A DNA stretch of 64,000 nucleotides from Sulfitobacter undariae. Its GTDB lineage: Bacteria > Pseudomonadota > Alphaproteobacteria > Rhodobacterales > Rhodobacteraceae. The stretch covers positions 434,001 to 498,000 of the forward strand of contig NZ_JACIEI010000001.1 of NCBI RefSeq assembly GCF_014196805.1, written 5' to 3'. A model generated the notes under the pieces. The model did not search any database. It was not told where the DNA came from and saw nothing but the letters and a program-made list of their open reading frames with translations. A program made the position numbers and the translations under genes. Positions within the stretch are counted from its first letter, which is position 1. Every line of letters starts with the position of its first letter. Shown one piece after another: positions 35,356 through 43,398 of this stretch.

Positions 35356-36780
35356 TTATTGGGCCGCGATTGGTTCATAGATGGATGATGGCAGGTCATA
35401 GCCCCACATGCGGAAGCGCTCGGAATAGTGGCTCCGCACACCTGTGGCCGTGAAGTGACCGATGATCTTATTGTCTGGCGTCAGGCCCACGCGCTGGTAG
35501 CGGAAAATTTCCTGCATCGAGATAACATCTCCTTCCATCCCGGTGATTTCGGTGATGGAGGTCATACGGCGGCTACCATCTTGCAGACGCGATGCCTGCA
35601 CGATGAGGTTCACAGCCGAGGAAATCTGGCTGCGCACCGCCTTGAGGGGCATTTCAATACCGGCCATGGCGATCATGTTTTCAAGACGTGATACACCGTC
35701 CCGAGCAGAGTTCGCGTGGATCGTCGTCATGGAGCCGTCATGGCCGGTGTTCATGGCTTGAAGCATATCGATAACTTCTTCGCCACGTGTTTCCCCCACG
35801 ATGATACGGTCAGGCCGCATACGTAGGGCATTTTTCAAACAATCGCGCGGGCTTACTTCGCCTTTACCTTCGACGTTTGGCGGACGGCTTTCCATCCGGC
35901 CAACGTGTGTCTGTTGCAGCTGGAGTTCGGCTGTATCCTCGATGGTCAGAATGCGTTCGGCGTTATCAATAAACGATGACAGCGCGTTAAGTGTGGTTGT
36001 TTTACCAGAACCTGTACCACCAGAAACGATGATGTTGAGGCGCGTCGCCACAGCGGCTTGTAAATAAGCGGCCATCTCTTCAGTGAAAGCGCCAAATTGC
36101 ACAAGATCGTCGATGCCTAGTTTGTCTTTTTTGAACTTACGAATGGAAACAAGGCTACCGTCCACTGCGACTGGAGGGACCATGGCGTTAAAACGCGACC
36201 CGTCTTTCAAGCGCGCATCGACGTAAGGGTTTGATTCATCGACACGGCGGCCAACGGCGCTTACGATTTTGTCGATGATACGCAGCAGGTGGCGTTCATC
36301 CTTGAATGTAACGTCCGTCAATTCCAGCTTGCCCGAGCGTTCCACAAAGATTTGCTGTGGGCCATTTACGAGAATATCGTTTACGGTTTCGTCTTTTAGC
36401 AATGTTTCCAGCGGACCAAGGCCTGTCACCTCGTCATATAGCTCGGAGTTGAGCGTCATCCGGTCTTCGCGGCCCAGTGCGATGGAGTTGTCATTCAAGA
36501 ACTCTGCTGTGATCGCATTGATTTCCTGACGTAAATCGTTTTCAGACGCATGTTCCAGCGCGGCAAGATTGAGGTTGTCCAAAAGGACACGGTGCAATTC
36601 AAGCTTGATGTCCCCCATCCGTTGCTTGCGCTTGAGCTCTTTATCAATGGGAGCAATAGCAGCAGGTGCCGCTGCACGCCGCATTGATGTGGAGGCTGCG
36701 GGCTCTTTTACAGGCGCAATCGGGGTCACAGATGCCTTTTTTGCCGGGGCGGAGTCCGATTTTTTATATTTGGAGAACAT
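35356..36780 (-). CDS. cpaF: Tad pilus assembly ATPase CpaF/TadA
   Basis: Hexameric secretion ATPase that powers Flp pilus extension and, in Tad systems, probably retraction. The Walker [10 protein letters not shown] is at residues 254-262. The Asp box [11 protein letters not shown] is near 285, Walker B ([15 protein letters not shown]) near 325, and the His box [17 protein letters not shown] near 347-363. A disordered Ala/Pro-rich N-terminus precedes the folded part (~45 on). At 474 residues it is typical. It follows cpaE by 26 bases. Confidence 0.95.
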   Translation of the reverse strand: MFSKYKKSDSAPAKKASVTPIAPVKEPAASTSMRRAAAPAAIAPIDKELKRKQRMGDIKLELHRVLLDNLNLAALEHASENDLRQEINAITAEFLNDNSIALGREDRMTLNSELYDEVTGLGPLETLLKDETVNDILVNGPQQIFVERSGKLELTDVTFKDERHLLRIIDKIVSAVGRRVDESNPYVDARLKDGSRFNAMVPPVAVDGSLVSIRKFKKDKLGIDDLVQFGAFTEEMAAYLQAAVATRLNIIVSGGTGSGKTTTLNALSSFIDNAERILTIEDTAELQLQQTHVGRMESRPPNVEGKGEVSPRDCLKNALRMRPDRIIVGETRGEEVIDMLQAMNTGHDGSMTTIHANSARDGVSRLENMIAMAGIEMPLKAVRSQISSAVNLIVQASRLQDGSRRMTSITEITGMEGDVISMQEIFRYQRVGLTPDNKIIGHFTATGVRSHYSERFRMWGYDLPSSIYEPIAAQ

Positions 36781-36806
36781 TGCGTTGTGCTTTCTTTACT
36801 CGGATC

Positions 36807-38048
36807 TCAGGCTGCGGCGGCATCATTGTCGCGCAGGGCGTGGATAGAGTTAGCCAGTTTGACAATCTCTTTACGAAGCGGGCTTTTGGGCGCGGAAGCT
36901 GCCAATGGTATGCCGTGATCATTGGCTTGCGTGATGGCTTTGCCACCATCGGGAAGCATCAACTCAATGTTAATGTCGAGGCTTTCGCCCATTCGTTTGA
37001 CCCGACTTTTGCCGTTGATGTCAGTGAACTTTGGCGCACGGTTAAGCACGTAGCGCAGTTTTTCAACGGGCAGATCTTCGGATTGGAGGGCGCGTTTGAA
37101 GCGCAATGTGTTTTGCGCCGAGCGCATATCCAGTTCGAAGGTTGCAAAATAGACATGGGCGGCGCTCAGCACGGCCTCTGACCATTGAACCAAGGTAGAT
37201 GGCATATCAATGACAACATAATCAAACTGATTACGCGCGATTTGTAAAATGCGGTTGATGTCTTCGGATGCGACTAAATCCAGGGGGAGCATTTCTGGTG
37301 GCGCCGTAAGAACCTGCATTTTGTCTTCAAAAGAGACCAAAGCCTGGCCGAACATTTCTTCGTCCATGGATTCAGTATCTGACAGCATTTCATAAACGAC
37401 GTCACGACGGGGGAGATCGAGGAACGTGGACACCGAGCCGTATTGCAAATCGAGGTCTAGCAAACATACAGAGGGGGCATCTGTTTTCGACACGTTCGCC
37501 AACTCCCATGCTAGATTGACAGCCAAGGTTGTCGCACCCGTGCCTCCGGCCAGCCCATGAACCACTATCACGGCACCATCTTTTCGCGCACCTACCCGTA
37601 GCGGGCCGGTTTGCGCAGCAGGGGCAGGGGCCGCAACGGGTTCAGGTGTGCGAAGGCGCTCAATGGCTTGGGCCAGCTCGCCTTCGGGAAGAGGGTAGGG
37701 GATGAATTCGTCGGCACCCTGACGTAGTAAGGAGTGGAGCGCAGAAGTGCTAAGGTCCTCGGCTACCAAAATCACTTTGATGCCGTTCCTTTTTGCATTG
37801 CCGATGATTTCGACCATCATGGGCAAATCGTCTTCGTCAGCGTCGTTCAAAGCCAGAGCAATGAACTCCATGTCACTGGCTTCTGGCTGATCGAAAAACA
37901 CCAGGGCCTCTGTGAAGTTAAGTTCACCCCAACTTTCTCCCAGAGCACTTTCCATGTCTTCGATCAACAGGTCGAAATCTTGCACATCACGGCTGACTGT
38001 GCATGCAAGAATTGGTTCCTGCTCTGGTTGTGGCATTCCGCTGCTCAT
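36807..38048 (-). CDS. cpaE: Tad pilus localisation protein CpaE/TadZ
   Basis: MinD/ParA-like protein of 413 residues that places the Tad machine at the pole. An N-terminal receiver-like (atypical REC) domain covers ~10-130, then a Pro/Ala linker, then the ATPase-like domain. Its P-loop reads GLAGGTGATTLAVNLA: both lysines of the usual KGGxGKT are replaced, as known for many TadZ proteins. The DLDLQYGSVSTFLDL segment follows. I chose the ATG at 38048 because AGGA lies 9 bases upstream; ATGs at 38057 and a start at 38069 are also in frame. It is the first gene after an internal terminator. Confidence 0.88.
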   Translation of the reverse strand: MSSGMPQPEQEPILACTVSRDVQDFDLLIEDMESALGESWGELNFTEALVFFDQPEASDMEFIALALNDADEDDLPMMVEIIGNAKRNGIKVILVAEDLSTSALHSLLRQGADEFIPYPLPEGELAQAIERLRTPEPVAAPAPAAQTGPLRVGARKDGAVIVVHGLAGGTGATTLAVNLAWELANVSKTDAPSVCLLDLDLQYGSVSTFLDLPRRDVVYEMLSDTESMDEEMFGQALVSFEDKMQVLTAPPEMLPLDLVASEDINRILQIARNQFDYVVIDMPSTLVQWSEAVLSAAHVYFATFELDMRSAQNTLRFKRALQSEDLPVEKLRYVLNRAPKFTDINGKSRVKRMGESLDINIELMLPDGGKAITQANDHGIPLAASAPKSPLRKEIVKLANSIHALRDNDAAAA

Positions 38049-38219
38049 AGCCTTCATTCCTTTTGTCAAAGGGCCCCGTCATCAGGCAAGACGCCACGAA
38101 CCTGTGACACTTTTCCGTGCGTGCCCCACCCCAAGATTTCACTCGGGCAGAGTTTTCTCATTGAAGGGTTTATCGCTCTGAACTGGGGCGAGATTGGGGC
38201 CGAAAAGCTGCGATTGTTG

Positions 38220-38236
38220 GATTGTTTGAAACGATC
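38220..38236. promoter_or_regulatory. quasi-palindrome upstream of cpaE
   Basis: GATTGTTTGAAACGATC has dyad symmetry around a central G with one mismatched pair. It is 172 bases upstream of the cpaE start. It may be an operator; the regulator is unknown. Confidence 0.3.
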
Positions 38237-38281
38237 ATAGGTTTTCGCGGTAGATTAGCCCGTGACATATTTTCGGGCAGG

Positions 38282-38311
38282 CACAAAAAAACTGCCCGTT
38301 ACAGGCAGTTT
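38282..38311 (-). terminator. rho-independent terminator after the OmpA-like gene
   Basis: On the minus strand AAACTGCC pairs with GGCAGTTT (8 bp, 7-base loop), and the stem runs into TTTTTTT. It begins 37 bases after the OmpA gene stop. It is the clearest terminator in the Tad locus and divides it into two transcripts. Confidence 0.88.
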
Positions 38312-38348
38312 CTTAGTGTTTACGTGGTTAATAAGCTGTTGTGGTGGC

Positions 38349-39005
38349 TTACTCGGAAGCTGCGGCCCCACCGCCGCCTCCTTGTGCCGCGCTTGCAACA
38401 TAGTCGCGGTAAATGATTTGCGCGTATTTTCCATCCAGTACGGTTGGATGGCGTTTCACGAATCCGCTTACCTCTGTCACTGTCCGGCGATTGCGGCGTT
38501 CACGGCCATCCGTCACGACCAGTGGCTGAGTTTCTCCATATGAAACAATGGCTTCAAGGCGGTTGCGGCTGATTCCTTGTGTCGAAAGATACTGTACAAC
38601 TGCGTTTGCACGACGTTGTCCTAGTGACTTGTTTGACCGGTTGGAGCCGACAGCATCTGTATGCCCGTAGACGCGGAAGCGAATTTCAGGGAACTGACGA
38701 ATCCAACCTGCTTGGGTGCGCAAAATTGCCTGTGCTGTGCCGTCCAGTTGAGAGGAGCCAAATTCGAAATTAACCGTGCTGTCTACTTCAGTCGAGAAGC
38801 GTTTGGCCAAGTCGAATGTATACTGACGCTCCCCGGTCATAATCAGGCGGTTGTTAAGTGTTGCTTCGCCGAAGCCACCAGTATCAACTAAAGATCCAGC
38901 TTCGCTGTAAAATTGGGTGTAAACCATGTCTGTGCTGGGGGCGCAGGCTGTCAGCGCAAGGGCTGCCGACAGCAAGCTGCCGCTAAGTATGTGCCGATTT
39001 GTCAT
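38349..39005 (-). CDS. OmpA-family lipoprotein of the Tad locus
   Basis: A 218-residue lipoprotein from the ATG at 39005. The lipobox LTAC puts the acylated Cys at residue 21. The C-terminal OmpA domain (~85-190) has VYGHTDAVGSNRSNKSLGQRRA and IVSYGETQP, the peptidoglycan-binding signature, and the tail is Gly/Ala-rich (GGGGGAAASE). It lies 13 bases after cpaC and probably helps to fix the secretin complex to the cell wall, as proposed for OmpA-like proteins in other tad/cpa operons. Earlier in-frame starts would overlap cpaC. Confidence 0.85.
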   Translation of the reverse strand: MTNRHILSGSLLSAALALTACAPSTDMVYTQFYSEAGSLVDTGGFGEATLNNRLIMTGERQYTFDLAKRFSTEVDSTVNFEFGSSQLDGTAQAILRTQAGWIRQFPEIRFRVYGHTDAVGSNRSNKSLGQRRANAVVQYLSTQGISRNRLEAIVSYGETQPLVVTDGRERRNRRTVTEVSGFVKRHPTVLDGKYAQIIYRDYVASAAQGGGGGAAASE

Positions 39006-39018
39006 GCTTTGCATCGCT

Positions 39019-40455
39019 TTAATCCAGTACATAGCCATATGACCCAGTAAAGTCCTGTTTAGCAACCTCGCCAGCAGCACCTTTTTGTGGCGTACGTGTC
39101 CCTGCGGCGGTTCTGCCGTAAAGAAACAGGTCTTTTTCCGTAGGGGGCTTGATACGATCCGTTGGCAAGGCCAGCGCTTCGCCGCGTGTCGGTGTAACCA
39201 GATGGGCGCTGATGATGATCACCAGTTCTGTCTGGCTACGCTGATAGTTTGCCGAGCGGAACAAGGCACCCAGTACGGGCACATCGCCAATCCAAGGCAG
39301 CTGTGAAGAGCTGTCGGTGAAATCATCTTGCAGCAAGCCCGCAATGGCAAAGCTCTCGCCGTCGCGCAATTCTACTGTGGTGGCCGTTTCGCGGCGCGAG
39401 AAGGCTGCAACCGTAAGGCCGTTAACGCTGATGCCGTTTGCCGTATCAATTGCCGAAACGGCAGCGACCAGTTCCAGGTTGATCAGGTCTTTATCCACAA
39501 CACGGGGTGTGAACTGCATTTCAACGCCGAAGGGTTTGAATTCAATAGATGTGGTGCCATCTTCGCTTGCGACTGGAACAGGGTATTCACCACCTGCAAG
39601 GAAACGTGCTTGTTGACCAGAGAGTGCCACGAGGTTCGGTTCGGCCAGAAAGCGTACGACGCCTTTTTGCTCCAGTGCTTCTAGCAAAATACCAACTTGG
39701 GTAGAACCCGCGTTGAAGCCAAAGAGGATCGCACCCGAGTTTGTACCCGCATTGGGGCGGGTACCCGCAAGTGCAGCCGTGCCAGTCGTCTGATTGACCA
39801 GACCGCCACTGCCGGCATTCATACCTAGATTACTACCGATGCCACCGCTGAGCGACAAAGACGAACTGAGGGATTTTGAAACAGAGCGCTGCATTTCGGC
39901 AAAGCGGACTTTGAGCATGACTTGCTGGATGCCGCCAACGCTCATCAAGTTGGAAACGCGTTCCGGTGCATATCGCTCTGCAAGCTCTAAAGCTCGCGAC
40001 AGCTTTTGCGCTGATGTGACAACACCGGACAGGACAATCCCGTCATTGGCGGAACGCACCTCAATTTTTTCACCGGGCAGGATTTGCCGTAGACGTTCTT
40101 TGAATTCGGAAAGGTCAGGGGTAACTTGAATTTCCACATTGGTGATCAGACGGCCTGATGCGTCAAACAGCGTAACTGTTGTTGTGCCAGGGGCTTTGCC
40201 CAATATATAAATGGTGCGGTCTGACATTGATGATAAATCCGCGATACCAGCATTTGCGACGCTCAACTCTGCAAAAGGTGTATCGCTTTCAACCACAATT
40301 GCGCGGTTTAGGGGCACTTGCAGCTTGCTGCTTTTACCACTTTTCACCAAGCGCAGGGTTTCTGCAAGAACCGCCGTAGGGGCCGTCGCTGCAAGTCCGG
40401 ATACGCCAATGGTTAGCCCCAGAAGAGCTGTTCTTATAAATCTGTCAATTTTCAT
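39019..40455 (-). CDS. cpaC: Tad pilus secretin CpaC/RcpA
   Basis: Outer-membrane secretin channel for the Flp pilus, 478 residues from the ATG at 40455 (AAAGGCGGG just upstream). The signal peptide is about 31 residues (…TAVLA). An N-terminal pilus-specific domain (LVKSGKSSKLQVPLNRAIVV) is followed by BON/secretin-N-like repeats. The secretin domain lies at ~230-430 with VRFLAEPNLVALSGQQARFLAGGEYPVPV and the C-terminal LPWIGDVPVLGALFRS motif. It is between cpaB and the OmpA-like gene, the usual order. Confidence 0.93.
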   Translation of the reverse strand: MKIDRFIRTALLGLTIGVSGLAATAPTAVLAETLRLVKSGKSSKLQVPLNRAIVVESDTPFAELSVANAGIADLSSMSDRTIYILGKAPGTTTVTLFDASGRLITNVEIQVTPDLSEFKERLRQILPGEKIEVRSANDGIVLSGVVTSAQKLSRALELAERYAPERVSNLMSVGGIQQVMLKVRFAEMQRSVSKSLSSSLSLSGGIGSNLGMNAGSGGLVNQTTGTAALAGTRPNAGTNSGAILFGFNAGSTQVGILLEALEQKGVVRFLAEPNLVALSGQQARFLAGGEYPVPVASEDGTTSIEFKPFGVEMQFTPRVVDKDLINLELVAAVSAIDTANGISVNGLTVAAFSRRETATTVELRDGESFAIAGLLQDDFTDSSSQLPWIGDVPVLGALFRSANYQRSQTELVIIISAHLVTPTRGEALALPTDRIKPPTEKDLFLYGRTAAGTRTPQKGAAGEVAKQDFTGSYGYVLD

Positions 40456-40605
40456 GTGACCCGCCTTTTTGATCACGCCTCAATATAGGGTCTTTGTGCC
40501 CGTCGTTTGGAGGACTGTGAGGTAAATTGAAATTTATTGCAAGAAACAATACTTAACACGAAGGCTGCTATGTGGGGTATTGGCAACAGCCCGTCAAATG
40601 AGAAA

Positions 40606-40628
40606 CGCCGCTCCAGAAGGGAGCGGCG
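40606..40628 (-). terminator. hairpin between cpaB and cpaC
   Basis: Perfect 9-bp GC-rich stem CGCCGCTCC / GGAGCGGCG with a 5-base loop, 44 bases beyond the cpaB stop. On the minus strand TTTCTCATTT follows. It may be a partial terminator or an RNase-protecting structure inside the operon; the gap to cpaC is about 217 bases, so cpaC may also have its own promoter. Confidence 0.5.
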
Positions 40629-40672
40629 CACAACTGTGGTATTCGCTATTTTTGTAAGCGGACCTTGAGTTT

Positions 40673-41527
40673 TTAATTTGTGCAGGGAATTGGCAAGTTT
40701 ACTACTTCTGCACCGCGGCGTGTACGGATCGTGCAAACCTTTTCTTCTACTTCTTCAGGTGCTGCCGCTGTTTCTACAATCCCAAGAAGGGCGCGTTGGT
40801 CTACTTCAATGTTCTTCACAACTTTGGTATCATCACTTGCACCGACAAGTGAAAGGGATAAGCGGCCAGTTGACTGAGCTTGGGCAAGTGATGCAACTTG
40901 ATTTGGACTAACAGCTACAGTGACTGTGCGTGCAATTTGGGTTCCTTCAACCTCTCCCGAGCTTTGGTCAATAGCGATCAGAGGGATGGTTGTTTCGATG
41001 AGCTTGGTTATCCCGCCTTTTCCGCCACCGCTGACGGAGCCCGTCCAATAAATGTCTACTCGGTCACCGGGGCGTAGAAAACCAGAAACACCTGAAGTAA
41101 CGTCAACCTTAATCGCGAAGGCGCGCATGCCGGGTTCAAGCCGTGATGTAATACCCGCTTCTTCACCTGGTTTGGTGATTTTGACGGCCAATAAGGCTTC
41201 GTCTTTTTCGATGGGGCGCAAAACAATACGCGGAAGGTCTGTGTTTTCTGGGAAGAGAACGCCGCTGTCATCGTAATGCCCTTTGGGAAGGGCAGCTACA
41301 GGAAAGGCTACTTTTCTTACGTCATCTTTGGAAAGTTTTGCGCCATATTTTAACGCACGGTTTGCGACAAAGATTTCTTTTGTTTCAATGGCCTGCGCTT
41401 TTGCTGCTTCGTTGCGTGCAATGGCAATTGCCGTTTGGTATTTTCCGATTTGGTCTTTTGCGAGAAATACAGCGCCTCCGGCTAGCGCGACGCCGACCAG
41501 TAGCACGAGTGCAAAAATCATACGCAT
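40673..41527 (-). CDS. cpaB: Flp pilus assembly protein CpaB/RcpC
   Basis: A 284-residue periplasmic protein with an N-terminal membrane anchor (MRMIFALVLLVGVALAGGAV). A SAF-like domain (IFVANRALKYGAKLSKDDVRKV) follows near 55-80 and the RcpC/CpaB core after it (RAFAIKVDVTSGVSGFLRPGDRVDIYW near 133-160). The C-terminus has two cysteines (VCTIRTRRG and PIPCTN) that could form a disulfide. CpaB is needed for secretin gating or stability in Tad systems. It follows the two pilin genes. Confidence 0.92.
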   Translation of the reverse strand: MRMIFALVLLVGVALAGGAVFLAKDQIGKYQTAIAIARNEAAKAQAIETKEIFVANRALKYGAKLSKDDVRKVAFPVAALPKGHYDDSGVLFPENTDLPRIVLRPIEKDEALLAVKITKPGEEAGITSRLEPGMRAFAIKVDVTSGVSGFLRPGDRVDIYWTGSVSGGGKGGITKLIETTIPLIAIDQSSGEVEGTQIARTVTVAVSPNQVASLAQAQSTGRLSLSLVGASDDTKVVKNIEVDQRALLGIVETAAAPEEVEEKVCTIRTRRGAEVVNLPIPCTN

Positions 41528-41651
41528 TTTGTGTTCCTCTTTCCGTTAGATCGGATGGTAAAATCACGTCCGACCGAGATGATCGCCGTTACATAATCTT
41601 GTTTTTTTGGCATTGGTTTGCCAGTTGTGTGACGCAAGGAAGACAAGGTTG

Positions 41652-41852
41652 TTAGTCCGTCGGGTTGCGCAATTCGTCTAGGTCTTTTTCGGAGAGGTAG
41701 CTCCCAACCTCTTCACCCATGGTGTCGCTACCACCCTGAATGGTTGTAAAAGCAACAATTGAGATTCCTACCATGGCTGCAGTTAAAACGACCCAGTCTA
41801 CAGTGACTGCGCCTTTTTCTTCTTTGTGAAAAGAGATAAGCCATTTGGTCAT
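41652..41852 (-). CDS. Flp-type pilin, second copy
   Basis: A 66-residue prepilin: short basic leader, predicted cleavage after Gly14, then AVTVDWVVLTAAMVG and a single hydrophobic helix. The residues at +5 and +6 are Asp and Trp in place of the usual Glu and Tyr of Flp pilins. The acidic C-terminus (EEVGSYLSEKDLDELRNPTD) is unlike that of the neighbouring pilin. It may be a minor pilin or a second major subunit. A terminator-like hairpin separates it from the upstream pilin gene. Confidence 0.85.
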   Translation of the reverse strand: MTKWLISFHKEEKGAVTVDWVVLTAAMVGISIVAFTTIQGGSDTMGEEVGSYLSEKDLDELRNPTD

Positions 41853-41894
41853 GTTGCGATCCTATTTGGTGATATTGGGACGCTTGAAGGAAAA

Positions 41895-41929
41895 GAGGAG
41901 CCACATCCCAAAGTAGAACGCGGCCCCTC
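41895..41929 (-). terminator. terminator between the two pilin genes
   Basis: On the minus strand GAGGGGCC (41929-41922) pairs with GGCTCCTC (41902-41895) over 8 bp with one G-U and a 19-base loop, followed by TTTTCCTTC. It would cut most transcripts after the first pilin, a common way to make the major pilin in excess. Confidence 0.6.
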
Positions 41930-41974
41930 AAATTTTTAAGATACTTTATAGGTATCTAATAGTTCGGGCGACGA

Positions 41975-42199
41975 TTAGTTTCCTGCGCCGTCTTGAGTTA
42001 CTGCTTGTTCACCGAAGTTATCGGCGCCAACAGTTTGGCCAAGCAAGAAGGAACCAGTGTTTGCTGTCATGTCTGCAGCACCGTCACGGATGGAACCGTA
42101 TGCAGCAATTGCCAGGCCAACAACCGCAGCTGTCAGAACAACCCAGTCAACTGTTACTGCGCCGTCTTCGTCATTGCGGAAGTTTTTTACGAAAGTCAT
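41975..42199 (-). CDS. flp: Flp-type major pilin candidate
   Basis: A 74-residue prepilin starting at the ATG 42199 (an adjacent ATG at 42202 is also in frame). The leader MTFVKNFRNDEDG ends at Gly13, then AVTVDWVVLTAAVVG opens the hydrophobic helix. The +5/+6 residues are Asp and Trp where classical Flp has Glu-Tyr. The C-terminal ~35 residues are small and polar (GADNFGEQAVTQDGAGN). Being first in the operon, with a long regulated-looking upstream region and a terminator after it, it is the likely major subunit. Confidence 0.88.
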   Translation of the reverse strand: MTFVKNFRNDEDGAVTVDWVVLTAAVVGLAIAAYGSIRDGAADMTANTGSFLLGQTVGADNFGEQAVTQDGAGN

Positions 42200-42202
42200 C
42201 AT

Positions 42203-42563
42203 GTTAGTATCCCTCCAAAGGATTTATAAGATTTAAAGTTTCGTACCTAGCTTTGCGTTCCGGCCCACTCTCATTCAGGCCCGCTCGACTTGGTATGACG
42301 CTATATAGCTGTATGAATGGGGCATGAATTTGGCGGCAAATGGGGCATTTTAGATTTATGGTGCCGAATTTTCATTAATTCCCATAAGTCATTGATATGA
42401 AGTGAATTGAAGTACAATTTTAGGTGTTAATCTTTCATTAATTGATATCCGAACACCCTAATTACGGCGAAACCGCCACTTTTGGCTGCCTCAATTGCTG
42501 GATTTTGGGATGTTTTTGAGTGATGTTGGTCGAAAAACTAGTCAATTTACGAGAGTGGGCAGT
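42203..42563. promoter_or_regulatory. AT-rich divergent control region, pilin / lytic transglycosylase
   Basis: 361 bases between divergent genes, visibly AT-rich compared with its neighbours. It contains two direct AATGGGGCAT repeats (42316-42325 and 42339-42348, 23 bases apart). It also has two copies of TTTCATTAATT (42370-42380 and 42433-42443, 63 bases apart) and a TTAA-N7-TTAA site at 42427-42441. No gene is seen; upstream in-frame codons before the transglycosylase ATG are not coding-like. Confidence 0.6.
42427..42441 (+). promoter_or_regulatory. CtrA-like binding site
   Basis: TTAA-N7-TTAA matches the full CtrA recognition pattern known in Caulobacter and conserved in alphaproteobacteria. 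It lies 122 bases upstream of the lytic transglycosylase start and 228 from the pilin start. In AT-rich sequence a chance match is possible. Confidence 0.45.
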
Positions 42564-43391
42564 ATGAAACGTGATTTTTTGTCGTGGATAATCGGCGCCA
42601 CACTGGCATTTTCGCCTATTGCGACTGGTTTGCAGGCGGATTCGCCGAAACCTTTCCCCGATTTCCAACCAAAATTCGTGTCGCCACCCAAAGCGGGGGC
42701 TCGAAAACGTTCAACTGTGAAGATCAACCGTCCTGCGCAAAACATTACACCTGTCGCTCCAGACGTCGTCGCTGAACCATCGGGTGCAATAGCGCGCCCC
42801 AAAGCGGGACAATATGATTGGTTCTGGAGTGTCATCTCCCCCGCAGGGGCCCAATCGGGTCCGGGGCGGCTGGAAATGGCGATGAACGCGCTCTCTGGAT
42901 CTAACAACCGTGTGCCTGCGCCACGTCTTCAGCATATGCAGGACCTTGCCAAGGTACATGGGGTGGATATTTTGATGTCTTCAGTGGGTACAAAAGTATC
43001 CCCCGCACTTGCGCTTGCGGTTATCGCAGTTGAATCTTCGGGCCGAAGTGATGCTGTCAGTAGCGCAGGCGCGCAGGGATTGATGCAGCTTATGCCCGAT
43101 ACCGCCAGCCGCTTTGGTGTAACAGACAGCACAATCGCCAAGCAGAATATCTCTGGTGGGATTAAATATCTGGATTGGTTGATGGGGGAGTTCGACAGCG
43201 ATCCGATTTTGGTACTGGCTGGATACAATGCAGGGGAGGGATCGGTGCGCAAATACGAAGGGGTCCCGCCATTTGCGGAAACGCGTGATTATGTGCCAAA
43301 AGTGCTGGCTGCGTTTCAGGTGGCAAAGGGCCTATGTAAAACGCCGCCCGAGTTGATCTCGGACGGCTGTGTGTTCAATGTTATGAAGTAA
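42564..43391 (+). CDS. lytic transglycosylase (SLT domain)
   Basis: A periplasmic peptidoglycan-cleaving enzyme of 275 residues from the ATG at 42564. The signal peptide ends near residue 25 (…ATGLQA). A Pro/Lys-rich linker (~26-90) precedes the SLT domain. The catalytic Glu lies in AVIAVESSGRSDAVSSAGA, followed by QGLMQLMPDTASRFG and the NISGGIKYLDWLM and LAGYNAGEGSV motifs. It diverges from the Tad pilin operon, so it might open the cell wall for the pilus; that is inference. It could as well be a general wall-recycling enzyme. Confidence 0.88.
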   Translation: MKRDFLSWIIGATLAFSPIATGLQADSPKPFPDFQPKFVSPPKAGARKRSTVKINRPAQNITPVAPDVVAEPSGAIARPKAGQYDWFWSVISPAGAQSGPGRLEMAMNALSGSNNRVPAPRLQHMQDLAKVHGVDILMSSVGTKVSPALALAVIAVESSGRSDAVSSAGAQGLMQLMPDTASRFGVTDSTIAKQNISGGIKYLDWLMGEFDSDPILVLAGYNAGEGSVRKYEGVPPFAETRDYVPKVLAAFQVAKGLCKTPPELISDGCVFNVMK

Positions 43392-43398
43392 CGAGCGT

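Larger units (their letters stand above)
38049..38348. other. intergenic region splitting the Tad locus
   Basis: 300 bases between the OmpA-like gene and cpaE, both on the minus strand. It holds a strong terminator just past the OmpA gene (38282-38311), a quasi-palindrome (38220-38236) and presumably a separate promoter for the cpaE block. No gene is seen. Confidence 0.6.
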
